DNA of 64,000 bases from an uncultured Paracoccaceae bacterium (GTDB lineage: Bacteria > Pseudomonadota > Alphaproteobacteria > Rhodobacterales > Rhodobacteraceae), in assembly GCA_947503925.1 (NCBI GenBank), contig CANNFQ010000002.1, positions 361,203 through 425,202 on the forward strand, written 5' to 3'. How positions within the stretch are numbered: the stretch's first letter is position 1; each line of letters begins with the position of its first letter. Below are positions 9,163 through 18,856 of this stretch, piece after piece. Below the pieces are notes generated by a model. It worked only from the letters and a program-made list of their open reading frames with translations, had not been told where the DNA came from and did not search any database. The position numbers and the translations under genes are program-made.

Positions 9163-9684
9163 ATGTTCGACACAATGACGATGACCAAGGTGCTGGGTGG
9201 CCTGTGCGGCACATGGCTTGTTTACTTGCTGGGTGGCTGGGCGGCTGAAACCATCTATCATGGCGGCGGTGGCCATGGCGATGATCATGCTCAGGCTTAT
9301 GTCATCGAGGTCGCGGATGAGGGCGGCGCGGAAGAAGCCGCCGAGGAAGAAGTTGATTTCGCCGTGGTCATGGCATCAGCCAGCGCTGCGGACGGTGAGG
9401 CACTATGGCGCAACTGCCGATCCTGCCATGCGTTGGAGCCGGGCAATCATGGTACCGGCCCTGCCTTGCACGGTGTCGTGAACCGGCCCGTCGCATTTTA
9501 TGACGACTTCAACTATTCCGGCGCGTTGGTGGCGGTTGCCGAAACCTGGACCCCGGAAAACCTGAACCTGTTCCTGGAAAACCCCAAGAGCTACGCGCCC
9601 GGGACAGCAATGGGCTATAACGGGATGCGCAAGATCGAGGATCGCGCAAACCTGATCGCGTATCTCGAAAGCATTGGCGGATAA
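9163..9684 (+). CDS. cycM: Membrane-anchored cytochrome c (CycM-like)
   Basis: About 173 residues. An N-terminal membrane anchor (VLGGLCGTWLVYLLGGWAAE) is followed by an acidic linker rich in Glu and Ala, then a class I cytochrome c domain with heme motif CRSCH and a distal Met in PGTAMGYNG. In alphaproteobacteria such proteins carry electrons between the bc1 complex and terminal oxidases. The start at 9163 (MFDTMT) has GGAAC nearby and matches how I remember homologues; ATG at 9151 is an alternative. A strong terminator follows. Confidence 0.88.
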   Translation: MFDTMTMTKVLGGLCGTWLVYLLGGWAAETIYHGGGGHGDDHAQAYVIEVADEGGAEEAAEEEVDFAVVMASASAADGEALWRNCRSCHALEPGNHGTGPALHGVVNRPVAFYDDFNYSGALVAVAETWTPENLNLFLENPKSYAPGTAMGYNGMRKIEDRANLIAYLESIGG

Positions 9685-9710
9685 TCGCAACTGTTAACGA
9701 AACGTAAATG

Positions 9711-9737
9711 GGCCGCCCGGTTTGGGTGGCCTTTTTT
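9711..9737 (+). terminator. Rho-independent terminator of cycM
   Basis: GGCCGCCC (9711-9718) pairs with GGGTGGCC (9724-9731, one G-T pair) around a five-base loop and runs into six T residues. This is the clearest intrinsic terminator in the window. Confidence 0.9.
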
Positions 9738-9850
9738 CATGATTGTTACAGTTTCATCACCGGTGGATCACGCATTCTCAACTTGAATGTTTGCCATCCT
9801 GTCCCGTAGCTTCATGTATGAGTAAGATCGTTACGCCCAAACCGGAGAGA

Positions 9851-11767
9851 ATGATGCAAAATCGCCGCCCCGCCCAAACAGTTGCCGTGCAGCAAAACCG
9901 TGATGCAGTGGACCGTAAGTTGTGGGTTGCTGGGGCGATCATTGCAGCCGCAGCGATTTGGGCGGCGGGCGATGTATCCGCAGACGGGCACGGCATGATC
10001 GAAAGCCACGGTTTCAACGAATACGGTGATCTGAAATATCCCGCAGATTTTCCGCATCTGGACTATGTGAACCCTGATGCACCGTTGGGCGGCGAAATTT
10101 CAGTTTCGGCCAGTGGCACATTCGATAGCATGAACCCATACGCCACTTTATCAGGTTCGCCCGGTGCACTGTCGTCATCAATTTGGGAAACCATTTTGAC
10201 CCCGACCAGCGACGAAGTTGGATCGGCCTATTGCCTGCTTTGCACAACGCTGGAATATCCAGAGGATAAATCCTGGGTCATTTTCAACATGCGTGATGAT
10301 GTACTGTTTTCTGACGGCACCCCGATGACTGTAGAGGACGTTATTTTCACCATCGAATTGTTTATCGATCAGGGCACACCTTCGCTGGCGGCGTCTCTCA
10401 AGGTGTTGATCGAGGATATCGAAGCGGTTGGCGACAACGCGATGAAGGTGACCTTCTCGGATGAATACCCCGTTCGCGGCCGGATTGGACAGATCGGTGG
10501 CTTCCCGGTCATGTCGAAAGCCTGGTTTGAAGAAACAGGTGCCCGGCTGGACGAACCAAGCTTAGAGACCTCTCCCGGCACTGGCGAATATGTGGTGGGA
10601 ACGGTCGATGTGGGCCGGTCTATCGTCTACGAACGCAATCCAGATTATTGGGGTAAGGACGTTCCCATCAATGTTGGCCGCGGAAATTTCGACAGTATGC
10701 GCGTTGAATATTTCGCCGACAGTTCTGCCGCTTTTGAGGCCTTTAAGGCGGGTGAATTTACTTTCCGCCGCGAAAACAGTTCGATCAACTGGGCGACGGC
10801 ATATGATTTCCCCGCGCTTGATCGGGAATGGGTCGTTCGCAGAGAACTGGACGATGGCACCATGCCTGCAGCCTCCGGTTTTACGTTCAATATGGATCGC
10901 AAGAAGTTTTCCGACCGCCGTGTGCGCCAGGCTATTGGTCTGCTTTACAACTTCACATGGACAAATGAGAACTTGCAGTATGGCCTGTTCCAACAACGCG
11001 AAAGCTTCTGGGAAAATGATCGGTTGAAAGCCGTTGGTGTGCCCGAAGGCGGCGAGCTGGAGGTCCTGGAAGGTTTGCGTGGTCAGATCGCTGACGAGAT
11101 TTTCACGCAAGAGCCCCTTATGCCGCACATATCGGGCGACCGCCCGCTTGATCGAGGCAATCTGCGCAAGGCGCTCGCATTGATGGAAGAGGCTGGTTGG
11201 ACGACCAGTGATGATGGATTGCTGCGCAACGCGGATGGTCAGACATTGGATGTTGAGTTTTTGGAAACGCGCCAGTCGTTCGATCGTATCATCAATCCCT
11301 ACATCGAAAACCTGAAGCGGCTGGGGGTGAATATCACCTATAACCGTGTTGATCCGTCGCAGTATCAGGCGCGCAGGCAAGCGAAAGACTATGATATGAT
11401 TTACGGCGCTTACCGCAATGGGCTGCAGGAAGGCACCGGATTTTCGCAACGTTTCGGTTGTGAAGATAAGGACGATGTTTTTAATCCTGCGGCGTATTGC
11501 TCTGAGGCGATTGATACATTGGGAGAGCAAATCCCCGGCGCTGAAACCTATGAGGAAATGGCTGCGATGGTGATGGCAGCCGACCGGATATTGCGGCACG
11601 AATATTTCATGGTTCCCGCGTGGTATCTGGGTAAGAACTGGGTGGCGTATTTCGATATGTATGAACATCCCGAAAACCTGCCGGAATTCGGCCTTGGTCA
11701 TCTGGACTACTGGTGGTTCAATCAGGAAAAGTACGACGCCTTGCGATCCGCTGGTGCATTCCAGTAG
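9851..11767 (+). CDS. yejA: Oligopeptide ABC transporter substrate-binding protein (YejA-like)
   Basis: About 638 residues; a periplasmic family-5 (DppA/OppA-like) solute-binding protein. The N-terminus has a late hydrophobic export segment (KLWVAGAIIAAAAIWAAGDVSA), then HGFNEYGDLKYPADFPHLDYVNPDAPLGG, characteristic of the YejA branch. GGAGAG at 9844-9849 stands just before ATGATG at 9851/9854; the in-frame ATG at 9818 is possible. It heads a four-gene operon with YejB, YejE and YejF. Homologues import peptides including microcin C. The substrate here is unknown. Confidence 0.88.
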   Translation: MMQNRRPAQTVAVQQNRDAVDRKLWVAGAIIAAAAIWAAGDVSADGHGMIESHGFNEYGDLKYPADFPHLDYVNPDAPLGGEISVSASGTFDSMNPYATLSGSPGALSSSIWETILTPTSDEVGSAYCLLCTTLEYPEDKSWVIFNMRDDVLFSDGTPMTVEDVIFTIELFIDQGTPSLAASLKVLIEDIEAVGDNAMKVTFSDEYPVRGRIGQIGGFPVMSKAWFEETGARLDEPSLETSPGTGEYVVGTVDVGRSIVYERNPDYWGKDVPINVGRGNFDSMRVEYFADSSAAFEAFKAGEFTFRRENSSINWATAYDFPALDREWVVRRELDDGTMPAASGFTFNMDRKKFSDRRVRQAIGLLYNFTWTNENLQYGLFQQRESFWENDRLKAVGVPEGGELEVLEGLRGQIADEIFTQEPLMPHISGDRPLDRGNLRKALALMEEAGWTTSDDGLLRNADGQTLDVEFLETRQSFDRIINPYIENLKRLGVNITYNRVDPSQYQARRQAKDYDMIYGAYRNGLQEGTGFSQRFGCEDKDDVFNPAAYCSEAIDTLGEQIPGAETYEEMAAMVMAADRILRHEYFMVPAWYLGKNWVAYFDMYEHPENLPEFGLGHLDYWWFNQEKYDALRSAGAFQ

Positions 11768-11776
11768 GTCACGTTT

Positions 11777-12856
11777 ATGGGCGCCTATATCCTCCGACGG
11801 TTGTTGCTGGTCATCCCGACCCTGTTAGGGATCATGATCATCAATTTTGCGCTGACCCAGTTTGTCCCGGGCGGACCGATTGAGCAGATCCTGGCCCAGT
11901 TGGAAGGGCAGGGCGATGTGTTTGAAGGCATTGCCGGTGGTGCCGGTGACGCCGATATAGGCGGTGAAAGCGACAGCGACTATATTGGCGGGCGCGGCCT
12001 GCCGCCGGAATTCATTGCCGAGCTGGAGCGTGAGTTTGGTTTTGATAAACCGCCGCTCGAACGTTTTCTGAATATGATGTGGAATTATGTTCGCTTTGAT
12101 TTCGGGGAAAGCTATTTCCGGTCCATTAGCGTGTTTGATCTGGTGATGGAAAAGATGCCGGTGTCTATCACGTTGGGCCTTTGGTCCACGTTGATTGCCT
12201 ATCTCATTTCGATCCCCTTGGGCATCAAGAAGGCGATCAAGGATGGCTCTGCCTTTGATACATGGACGTCCGGGGCGATCATTGTGGGTTATTCCATCCC
12301 CGGTTTCCTGTTTGCCATTCTGATGATTGTGCTCTTTGCAGGCGGGTCCTACTGGCGTGTCTTTCCGTTGCGCGGGCTGACCTCCTCCAATTTCGAGGAT
12401 CTGACGATGATCGGAAAGGTGCTGGACTATTTCTGGCATATCGCGCTGCCGGTATTCGCCTCGACCATTTCGGCCTTTGCCACGCTGACCTTGCTGACCA
12501 AGAACAGTTTTCTGGATGAGATCAAGAAGCAATATGTGATCACCGCCAAGGCAAAGGGCCTATCGGAATCCCGTGTGCTTTACGGTCATGTGTTTCGCAA
12601 CGCGATGCTGATCGTCATCTCGGGTTTTCCGGCCTTGTTTATCGGCGTGTTCTTTGGGGGGTCATTGATCATCGAAACGCTGTTTTCGCTGGATGGGCTA
12701 GGGCGGCTGGGGTTTGAGGCGGCTGTCGCCCGCGATTACCCGGTTGTCTTTGGAACGCTTTTTGCATTCTCGCTGATCGGGCTGGTTGTCGGGATTCTGA
12801 CCGACCTAACATATGTCTTCATTGATCCGCGTATTGATTTTGAGGCGCGCGGCTGA
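11777..12856 (+). CDS. yejB: Peptide ABC transporter permease (YejB-like)
   Basis: A 359-residue inner-membrane permease with an N-terminal helix ([31 protein letters not shown]) and a C-terminal BPD_transp_1 domain. The EAA-like loop is [25 protein letters not shown] periplasmic insert rich in Gly, Asp and Ser (about residues 50-75) is typical of YejB. It lies nine bases after yejA and its stop overlaps the yejE start (TGATG). Confidence 0.9.
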   Translation: MGAYILRRLLLVIPTLLGIMIINFALTQFVPGGPIEQILAQLEGQGDVFEGIAGGAGDADIGGESDSDYIGGRGLPPEFIAELEREFGFDKPPLERFLNMMWNYVRFDFGESYFRSISVFDLVMEKMPVSITLGLWSTLIAYLISIPLGIKKAIKDGSAFDTWTSGAIIVGYSIPGFLFAILMIVLFAGGSYWRVFPLRGLTSSNFEDLTMIGKVLDYFWHIALPVFASTISAFATLTLLTKNSFLDEIKKQYVITAKAKGLSESRVLYGHVFRNAMLIVISGFPALFIGVFFGGSLIIETLFSLDGLGRLGFEAAVARDYPVVFGTLFAFSLIGLVVGILTDLTYVFIDPRIDFEARG

Positions 12857-14025
12857 TGCGGTTGTCCCCCCTGAATCAGCGCCGTTGGCGCAATTTCCGC
12901 CGCAACAGGCGTGCGTGGTGGTCACTGATCATCTTTAGCGTTCTCTTTGGCCTGTCGCTCTTTGCTGAGTTCATCGCCAATGACAAACCGATCCTGGTCA
13001 GTTATCGCGGTGAAATTCGCATGCCGATCTTCAGTTTCTATTCAGAGCGTGACTTTGGCGGGGATTTCCCGACCGAGGCGGGCTATGGTGAGGTTGAGGT
13101 TGATTGCCTGATCATCACCGGCGGGTTGGAAGACTGTTTTGATGCCCCAGAAGAATTGATCGCGGCCGCCGAAGCGGGCGAGGTGCTGGAAGGCGATTTT
13201 CATAAAGGCTGGATGCTTTGGCCGATCATACCGTATTCTTACAAAACAATCGTAGATGTGCGGGGGGTCGCCCCGTCGCCGCCATCGGCTGACAATTGGT
13301 TGGGTACGGATGATACGAAACGCGATGTGCTTGCCCGTGTGATCTATGGTTTCCGATTATCGGTGACCTTTGCGCTGACGGTGACCGTCGCCGCATCGAT
13401 CATCGGGATCATGGCAGGCGCTGTGCAAGGTTATTTCGGGGGTTGGACCGACCTACTGTTTCAGCGCTTTATCGAGATTTGGACAGGCATGCCATCGCTT
13501 TACGTGATCATTATCGTCTTTGCGATATTGGGGCGCAGTTACTGGTTGCTTGTGTTCCTGACAGTGCTGTTCGGCTGGCCCGCTCTTGTGGGGGTGGTCA
13601 GGGCCGAGTTCCTGCGCGCCCGCAACCTTGAATATGTCCGCGCGGCCAAGGCGCTGGGCGTGCGCGATCGGGTGATCATGTTCCGGCATATGCTGCCCAA
13701 TGCGATGGTGGCGACACTGACCATGCTGCCCTTCCTGATCACCGGGGCCATTGGTGGTCTGGCCTCGCTTGATTTTCTTGGGTTCGGCCTGCCATCCTCT
13801 GCCCCCAGCCTGGGCGAGATGACGTTGCAGGCCAAACAGAATCTTCAAGCCCCTTGGCTGGGTTTCACCGCTTTCTTTACCTTTGCGATCATGCTGTCGC
13901 TTCTGGTTTTTGTCTTTGAGGGCGTGCGTGACGCGTTTGATCCGCGCAAGACCTTTGTGGTCGATGGTGATGTGACCGTGGTTGATGGTGATATGTTGGC
14001 AAGCCAGGAGGCCGTGACGAAATGA
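12856..14025 (+). CDS. yejE: Peptide ABC transporter permease (YejE-like)
   Basis: A 389-residue permease beginning LSPLNQRRWRNFRRNRRAWWSLIIF, the N-terminal basic motif of YejE/OppC proteins. A long periplasmic loop follows (about residues 40-140). The C-terminal domain carries the coupling loop EYVRAAKALGVRDRVIMFRHMLPNA. It is coupled to yejB by a one-base overlap and to yejF by ATGA. It forms the heterodimeric channel with YejB. Confidence 0.9.
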   Translation: MRLSPLNQRRWRNFRRNRRAWWSLIIFSVLFGLSLFAEFIANDKPILVSYRGEIRMPIFSFYSERDFGGDFPTEAGYGEVEVDCLIITGGLEDCFDAPEELIAAAEAGEVLEGDFHKGWMLWPIIPYSYKTIVDVRGVAPSPPSADNWLGTDDTKRDVLARVIYGFRLSVTFALTVTVAASIIGIMAGAVQGYFGGWTDLLFQRFIEIWTGMPSLYVIIIVFAILGRSYWLLVFLTVLFGWPALVGVVRAEFLRARNLEYVRAAKALGVRDRVIMFRHMLPNAMVATLTMLPFLITGAIGGLASLDFLGFGLPSSAPSLGEMTLQAKQNLQAPWLGFTAFFTFAIMLSLLVFVFEGVRDAFDPRKTFVVDGDVTVVDGDMLASQEAVTK

Positions 14026-15617
14026 GTGCGCTGTTGCAAGTGCGCGATTTGCGCATCGCCTTCCGCCAGGATGGAGAGGTGACCCACGCCGTGCGTGGTG
14101 TATCCTTTGAGGTCGGTAAGGGCGAAACCGTCGCGTTGGTAGGCGAAAGCGGGTCCGGCAAATCGGTAACGGCCCTGTCGACCGTACAGCTTTTGGGTGA
14201 CAGCGCGGCGATGTCCGGTTCGATCCGGTACGATGGCGCAGAGATGGTCGGCGCCGATGAGGCCGAGCTGCGCCGCGTCCGTGGTAACGATATCAGCTTT
14301 ATCTTTCAGGAACCAATGACATCGTTGAACCCGTTGCATACGCTGGAAAAACAACTGGCAGAAAGCATCGAACTGCATCAGGGGCTGCGTGGCCCGCAGG
14401 TGCGCAAGCGGATCATCCAATTGCTTGATCGGGTGGGGATCAGGGATGCCGAAAGCCGCCTTGGGTCCTACCCTCACCAATTGTCGGGCGGGCAGCGACA
14501 GCGTGTGATGATCGCCATGGCGCTGGCCAATGGGCCGGAATTGCTGATCGCGGATGAACCGACAACCGCACTGGATGTGACCATTCAGGCCCAGATCCTT
14601 GATTTGCTGGCCGATCTGAAACGCGATGAAGGCATGTCGATGCTGTTCATCACACATGACCTGACAATCGTGCGCAAGATTGCTGACCGGGTCTGCGTGA
14701 TGAAGGGCGGAGAAATCGTCGAAGAGGGGCCAACGCAGCAGATTTTCGACAATCCACAGCATCCCTATACCCAAATGCTTCTGGCAGCTGAATCTACCGG
14801 CGTTCCGGCCCCTGTTTCGGATGAGGCCCCGGTTGTCCTGCAAACCGAAAAGGCCCGGATTTGGTTCCCGATCCGCCGTGGCCTGCTAAAACGCACGGTG
14901 GGCCATATCAAGGCGGTCAACCAGGCGACGTTGACCGTGCGGGCCGGTGAAACGCTGGGTGTTGTGGGCGAAAGCGGGTCTGGCAAGACCACCCTTGCCT
15001 TGGCAGTGATGCGCCTGATCCGGTCCGAAGGGCGGATCGCGTTTCAGGGCAGCGATATTCACCAGTTGAACCAACGCCAGATGCGCCCCCTGCGCAGTGA
15101 AATGCAGATCGTGTTTCAGGACCCTTACGGGTCCTTGTCGCCCCGCATGACGGTGGCAGAGATCATTGCCGAAGGTCTGGGCGTACATGGCGTTGAAAAG
15201 GGACGCAACAGGCGGGATATGGTGAGTGAGATCATGGGCGAGGTGGGGCTTGACCCGTCGCTGATGGACCGCTACCCGCACGAGTTCTCCGGCGGCCAGC
15301 GCCAGCGGATCGCGATCGCGCGGGCGATGATCCTGCGCCCGAAACTGCTGATCCTGGATGAACCGACCTCTGCGTTGGATATGACCGTGCAGGTGCAGAT
15401 CGTGCAATTGCTCCGCACGCTGCAGGAACGGCACGGGCTGGCCTATCTGTTTATCAGCCATGACCTGAAAGTGGTGCGCGCCTTGTCGCATAAGGTGATG
15501 GTGATGAAACAGGGCGACGTGGTTGAGGCAGGGGATGCCGACATCATTTTTGAAGCACCCCAGGCTGACTACACCCGCGCCCTGATGGCTGCGGCCTTTG
15601 AAGGCAAGGTCGCCTGA
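14022..15617 (+). CDS. yejF: Peptide ABC transporter ATPase with two nucleotide-binding domains (YejF-like)
   Basis: A 531-residue protein with two fused ABC domains. The first has GESGSGKSV (about residues 41-49), LSGGQRQRV and [12 protein letters not shown]. The second has GESGSGKTT (about 316-324), FSGGQRQRI and [12 protein letters not shown]. Both end in the oligopeptide-type extension ([27 protein letters not shown]). The ATGA overlap with yejE and the double-ABC design match YejF. It supplies ATP hydrolysis for the YejABEF importer. Confidence 0.9.
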   Translation: MSALLQVRDLRIAFRQDGEVTHAVRGVSFEVGKGETVALVGESGSGKSVTALSTVQLLGDSAAMSGSIRYDGAEMVGADEAELRRVRGNDISFIFQEPMTSLNPLHTLEKQLAESIELHQGLRGPQVRKRIIQLLDRVGIRDAESRLGSYPHQLSGGQRQRVMIAMALANGPELLIADEPTTALDVTIQAQILDLLADLKRDEGMSMLFITHDLTIVRKIADRVCVMKGGEIVEEGPTQQIFDNPQHPYTQMLLAAESTGVPAPVSDEAPVVLQTEKARIWFPIRRGLLKRTVGHIKAVNQATLTVRAGETLGVVGESGSGKTTLALAVMRLIRSEGRIAFQGSDIHQLNQRQMRPLRSEMQIVFQDPYGSLSPRMTVAEIIAEGLGVHGVEKGRNRRDMVSEIMGEVGLDPSLMDRYPHEFSGGQRQRIAIARAMILRPKLLILDEPTSALDMTVQVQIVQLLRTLQERHGLAYLFISHDLKVVRALSHKVMVMKQGDVVEAGDADIIFEAPQADYTRALMAAAFEGKVA

Positions 15618-15622
15618 GGCGG

Positions 15623-15667
15623 CAGAAAATTTCAAATTTTCTGGCCAAATTCCTGTGTCAGGAATTT
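15623..15667 (+). repeat. Twin-hairpin element downstream of yejF (copy 1)
   Basis: Two adjacent perfect inverted repeats: CAGAAAATTT/AAATTTTCTG (15623-15643, one-base loop) and AAATTCCTG/CAGGAATTT (15647-15667, three-base loop). The element starts five bases after the yejF stop. A related element, with the same two-hairpin plan and the same spacing from a stop codon, lies at 43080-43123. It may end transcription or protect the 3' end; there is no classical T run. Confidence 0.7.
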
Positions 15668-15716
15668 ACCCAAGCTGGCGCGGTGTTATCGCCCTGAAAG
15701 GGCCGACCCCGACCGT

Positions 15717-17213
15717 TTAGCCGTCAGACCCGATCATGAAACAGGTGGTGCCACGGGCTTGCAAACGGCGGCAGGCCAAATCAGCCCCTTCGCGGGTCAA
15801 ACCCATGAAATTGGCGTCAAACCCGCCAGATCGCTGCACCACGCGACGCAATGACCCATCAAGCGTGCTCATCTCGTTCAGCGCGACCCGTAACAGGACC
15901 CGTTCGGCATCGTAGCGCGAATTGTAGCGACCCACATTGACGCCCCAATGGCGCCCGCCAGAGGTGGATATCCGCGTCACGACCTCTGGCGCTGCCTGCA
16001 CGGCAGGCGCGGGGGCTGGGGCCGCGGCGGCCACGATAACCTGATCTGTGACGGCAGGGCGCGGCTGCGGGGTGACCGCTGGCGCAGCACTTGCCACGGC
16101 AACCGGTGCGCTAGGTTCCTCGGCAATACCTGCCAGTGCCTCTGCCACAGCGGCATCAACTGCGTCGGCTACAACGGAATCGATGATAGCCGGGTCAACA
16201 GCGGCAACCAACGCCTCTGGCGTGGCCGGGGCAGTTTCGGGCAATGGCCGTGCGATCGGGCGGATGCTTGTTGACACCAGACCGCTCACACGAATGGTTT
16301 TGCCCGCATTGCCGCGTTGCCCGTTGCGCGGGGTGGGTGCCGCAGTCAGCATCGCTGCCGGTGGGTTTGGCTGGCGGATACGCGCGCGGGAAGGCGCTCG
16401 GTTAAAGCCCATATCCATCAATTCGGTGATCCGCGCATTCCGCGCCGCGGTCGAGGACCCGCCGAACATAGTGGCAATCACACGTTCCTGACCGCGTTGG
16501 GCGGACGCCACCAGATTGAAACCGGCGGCCCGTGTATAACCCGTCTTGATCCCGTCACCGCCTTGGTAGCTGTTGAGCCAACGGCGATTGGTGTGGCGCA
16601 CGGTGGCGATGCCCGCGTCGGCGGTGCGGCGGGAGAACAGGTTGTAATATTGTGGGAAGTCGTAAATCACATGGCGGCCAAGGACCGACATGTCGCGTGC
16701 GGTGGACAGGTGGCCCGACTGGGTCAGGCCATGGGCATTGCGAAATGTTGTGTTGCGCATCCCCATGGCGGCGGCCGTGCGGTTCATGCGTGTGGCAAAA
16801 GCCTCTTCTGACCCTGAAATCGCCTCACCAATGGCGGTGGCGGCGTCATTGGCGGATTTCACGGCAGCTGCGCGCAGCAAAAACCGCAAGCGGATTTGTT
16901 GACCGCTTCGTAGGCCCAGTTTCGATGGCGGTTCGCTTGCGGCATGGCGTGAAATCGTGACGGGCGTGTCGAGCGAAATTTCGCCCCGTTCAATTGCCTG
17001 AAACGCAATGTAAAGCGTCATCATCTTGGTCAAGGATGCCGGGTGCAACCGCGTATCGGCATTGCGCGAATGCAGCACCTCACCCGTCCGGGCATCCATT
17101 ACCATTGCGGCATAGGGGGCCGCTGTCCCGCGCGCAGGCGCGAAAATCATTGCAATCAAGAATACGAATAGAAATAGCCCTGATAGGGCCAATTGTCCCG
17201 GACGACTTGCCAC
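15717..17213 (-). CDS. D-alanyl-D-alanine carboxypeptidase with SPOR-like C-terminus
   Basis: A 498-residue exported penicillin-binding protein of the DacC/DacF type. After the signal sequence (ALSGLFLFVFLIAMIFAPARG) come the three active-site motifs: ASLTK near residue 61 (SxxK), KSAND (SxN) and GIKTGYT (KTG). A long Ala/Pro-rich linker (about residues 285-415) leads to a C-terminal segment resembling a peptidoglycan-binding SPOR domain (WGVNVGRYNSRYDAERVLLR). It trims pentapeptide cross-bridges in the periplasm. The start is GTG with GAGG upstream. It diverges from clpS across about 280 bases. Confidence 0.88.
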   Translation of the reverse strand: MASRPGQLALSGLFLFVFLIAMIFAPARGTAAPYAAMVMDARTGEVLHSRNADTRLHPASLTKMMTLYIAFQAIERGEISLDTPVTISRHAASEPPSKLGLRSGQQIRLRFLLRAAAVKSANDAATAIGEAISGSEEAFATRMNRTAAAMGMRNTTFRNAHGLTQSGHLSTARDMSVLGRHVIYDFPQYYNLFSRRTADAGIATVRHTNRRWLNSYQGGDGIKTGYTRAAGFNLVASAQRGQERVIATMFGGSSTAARNARITELMDMGFNRAPSRARIRQPNPPAAMLTAAPTPRNGQRGNAGKTIRVSGLVSTSIRPIARPLPETAPATPEALVAAVDPAIIDSVVADAVDAAVAEALAGIAEEPSAPVAVASAAPAVTPQPRPAVTDQVIVAAAAPAPAPAVQAAPEVVTRISTSGGRHWGVNVGRYNSRYDAERVLLRVALNEMSTLDGSLRRVVQRSGGFDANFMGLTREGADLACRRLQARGTTCFMIGSDG

Positions 17214-17495
17214 GTCGCTTGCCTCTTTTTTCTGCCTCTGACCCCGGATTTTTCCGGTGGTCTTATTGTTATGACCTTACGCTAGCATAGGTTCGAATTT
17301 CATAAAATACCCTAAATTCAAAGACTTTTCAGTCGATGATAATGTCGATAAAGCAAGATGTAGTGGGCCGTTTTCGACCGTCCGCTAGATAAACGAAAAA
17401 CCACGGGTGGAGCGCTGATGGTCAGGCGAAATTCTTGGTCTTTTCACGGGCGGTATGTGCCTTATATATAACGCTTATCACAATGGGACCGATTG
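17214..17495. other. Intergenic region between the carboxypeptidase gene and clpS
   Basis: 282 bases with no supported gene. It is more AT-rich than its surroundings and must hold the two divergent promoters. A small hairpin (CCGGA-TTT-TCCGG) lies near 17250, and a TATATA stretch at 17463-17469 may be part of the clpS promoter. I could not fix a -35 element. Confidence 0.5.
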
Positions 17496-17837
17496 ATGCT
17501 GGCAGAGCTGACAATGATGGCGGACAAAAAGGACGATGATGACGGTGACGTCGGCGTCGTGCTTGAGACCAAGCCAAAGACTAAGCGCCCGCCACTTTAC
17601 AAGGTTTTGATTTTGAACGACGATTTCACGCCTATGGAGTTTGTCGTTCATGTGTTGGAACGGTTTTTTGGCCTCTCCCATGCGCAGGCATTTGAACTGA
17701 TGCTGACCGTTCACAAGAAAGGTGTCGCCGTGGTTGGGGTGTTCAGCCACGAAATCGCCGAGACCAAAGTGGCGCAGGTGATGGATTTTGCGCAGCGCCA
17801 CCAGCATCCCCTGCAATGCACGATGGAGAAAGAGTAA
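17496..17837 (+). CDS. clpS: ATP-dependent Clp protease adaptor ClpS
   Basis: Up to 113 residues. After an acidic, disordered N-terminus comes the ClpS core [20 protein letters not shown], with the N-degron-binding residues of the NDDxTPMEFV motif. The core ends [12 protein letters not shown]. ClpS delivers N-end-rule substrates to ClpAP in the cytosol. The ATG at 17496 gives the longest ATG frame; ATGs at 17514 and 17517 are credible alternatives, because the N-terminus is poorly conserved. clpA is not next door. Confidence 0.92.
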   Translation: MLAELTMMADKKDDDDGDVGVVLETKPKTKRPPLYKVLILNDDFTPMEFVVHVLERFFGLSHAQAFELMLTVHKKGVAVVGVFSHEIAETKVAQVMDFAQRHQHPLQCTMEKE

Positions 17838-17860
17838 CGCGCCGCCGTTACTTCCCCATA

Positions 17861-18832
17861 ATGTCCAAATCCCGCTTATCAACGGCCTTGAATGACGGCC
17901 TGATCGCGTTGCCGGATGGCAACATATCAGTCATGCGCCCTGCGCCCAGCTATAATCTGTCCCCCTTGCCGCGCGACGCGGTGCAGGTCGTGCATGGCTT
18001 TTATCCTGACTACAGTGCTTTTGCCGCTGCCGGCTACGCCGTGTCGCAGGATATGCCCGCATGCCGCATCGCCATCGTTGTTGTGCCTCGGTCCAAAACG
18101 CTGGCACGGGCCATGGTTGCAACCGCCTGTGCGGTGGCAGAGATGGTCATCGTTGACGGGCAAAAAACCGATGGGGTCGATAGCCTGTATAAAAACTGCC
18201 GCAAGCTATTGGGTGACCTGCCATCCTTGACCCAGGGCCATGGGCGCATTTTCTGGTTTCCGGCCAGCGCGGCATTTGAAGACTGGGCCGCCCCACCACC
18301 AGCGCAAGGGGAAGGTGGGTTTTACACGCAGGCAGGTGTTTATGCAGACGGGAAGATCGACAAGGGATCGGCCCTGCTGTCTGATACGCTCCCTGCCAAG
18401 CTGCCCGCCCGCATGGCCGATCTGGGGGCCGGTTGGGGCTATCTGTCACAGGCGGTTCTGGCGCGGGACGGCGTGACATCGCTTGACCTGATCGAGGCCG
18501 AAGCGCTGTCGCTGGAATGCGCCCGGCTGAACGTGACCGACACGCGGGCGCAGTTTCATTGGGCTGATGCGCTCCAGTTCAAACCAGACACGGGTTATGA
18601 CGGGATCGTCATGAACCCGCCATTCCATGCCAGCCGCGCGGCCGATCCGGGGCTGGGCCGCAGCTTTATTCAGGCAGCCGCACGCCTGTTGGGCAGCCAC
18701 GGCAAACTGTGGATGGTCGCCAACCGGCACTTGCCCTATGAAACAACATTGTCCGAGTGTTTCCGTAATGTGGACATGATTGCCAGTAACGGTGCGTTCA
18801 AAGTGTTTCACGCCAATCGGCCCCATCGATAG
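17861..18832 (+). CDS. rsmC: RsmC-like class I SAM-dependent methyltransferase
   Basis: A 323-residue protein. The C-terminal methyltransferase domain has motif I DLGAGWGYLSQAVL (about residues 188-201) and the N6/N2-type motif IV MNPPFH (near 253). The N-terminal half is the degenerate methyltransferase-like domain seen in RsmC, which methylates G1207 of 16S rRNA. The ATG at 17861 is chosen; an open frame extends upstream into clpS but has no support. The gene symbol follows architecture only; another rRNA or DNA guanine methyltransferase of the same family is possible. Confidence 0.72.
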   Translation: MSKSRLSTALNDGLIALPDGNISVMRPAPSYNLSPLPRDAVQVVHGFYPDYSAFAAAGYAVSQDMPACRIAIVVVPRSKTLARAMVATACAVAEMVIVDGQKTDGVDSLYKNCRKLLGDLPSLTQGHGRIFWFPASAAFEDWAAPPPAQGEGGFYTQAGVYADGKIDKGSALLSDTLPAKLPARMADLGAGWGYLSQAVLARDGVTSLDLIEAEALSLECARLNVTDTRAQFHWADALQFKPDTGYDGIVMNPPFHASRAADPGLGRSFIQAAARLLGSHGKLWMVANRHLPYETTLSECFRNVDMIASNGAFKVFHANRPHR

Positions 18833-18856
18833 ATCAACGGGTCAGGGAGAACGTCA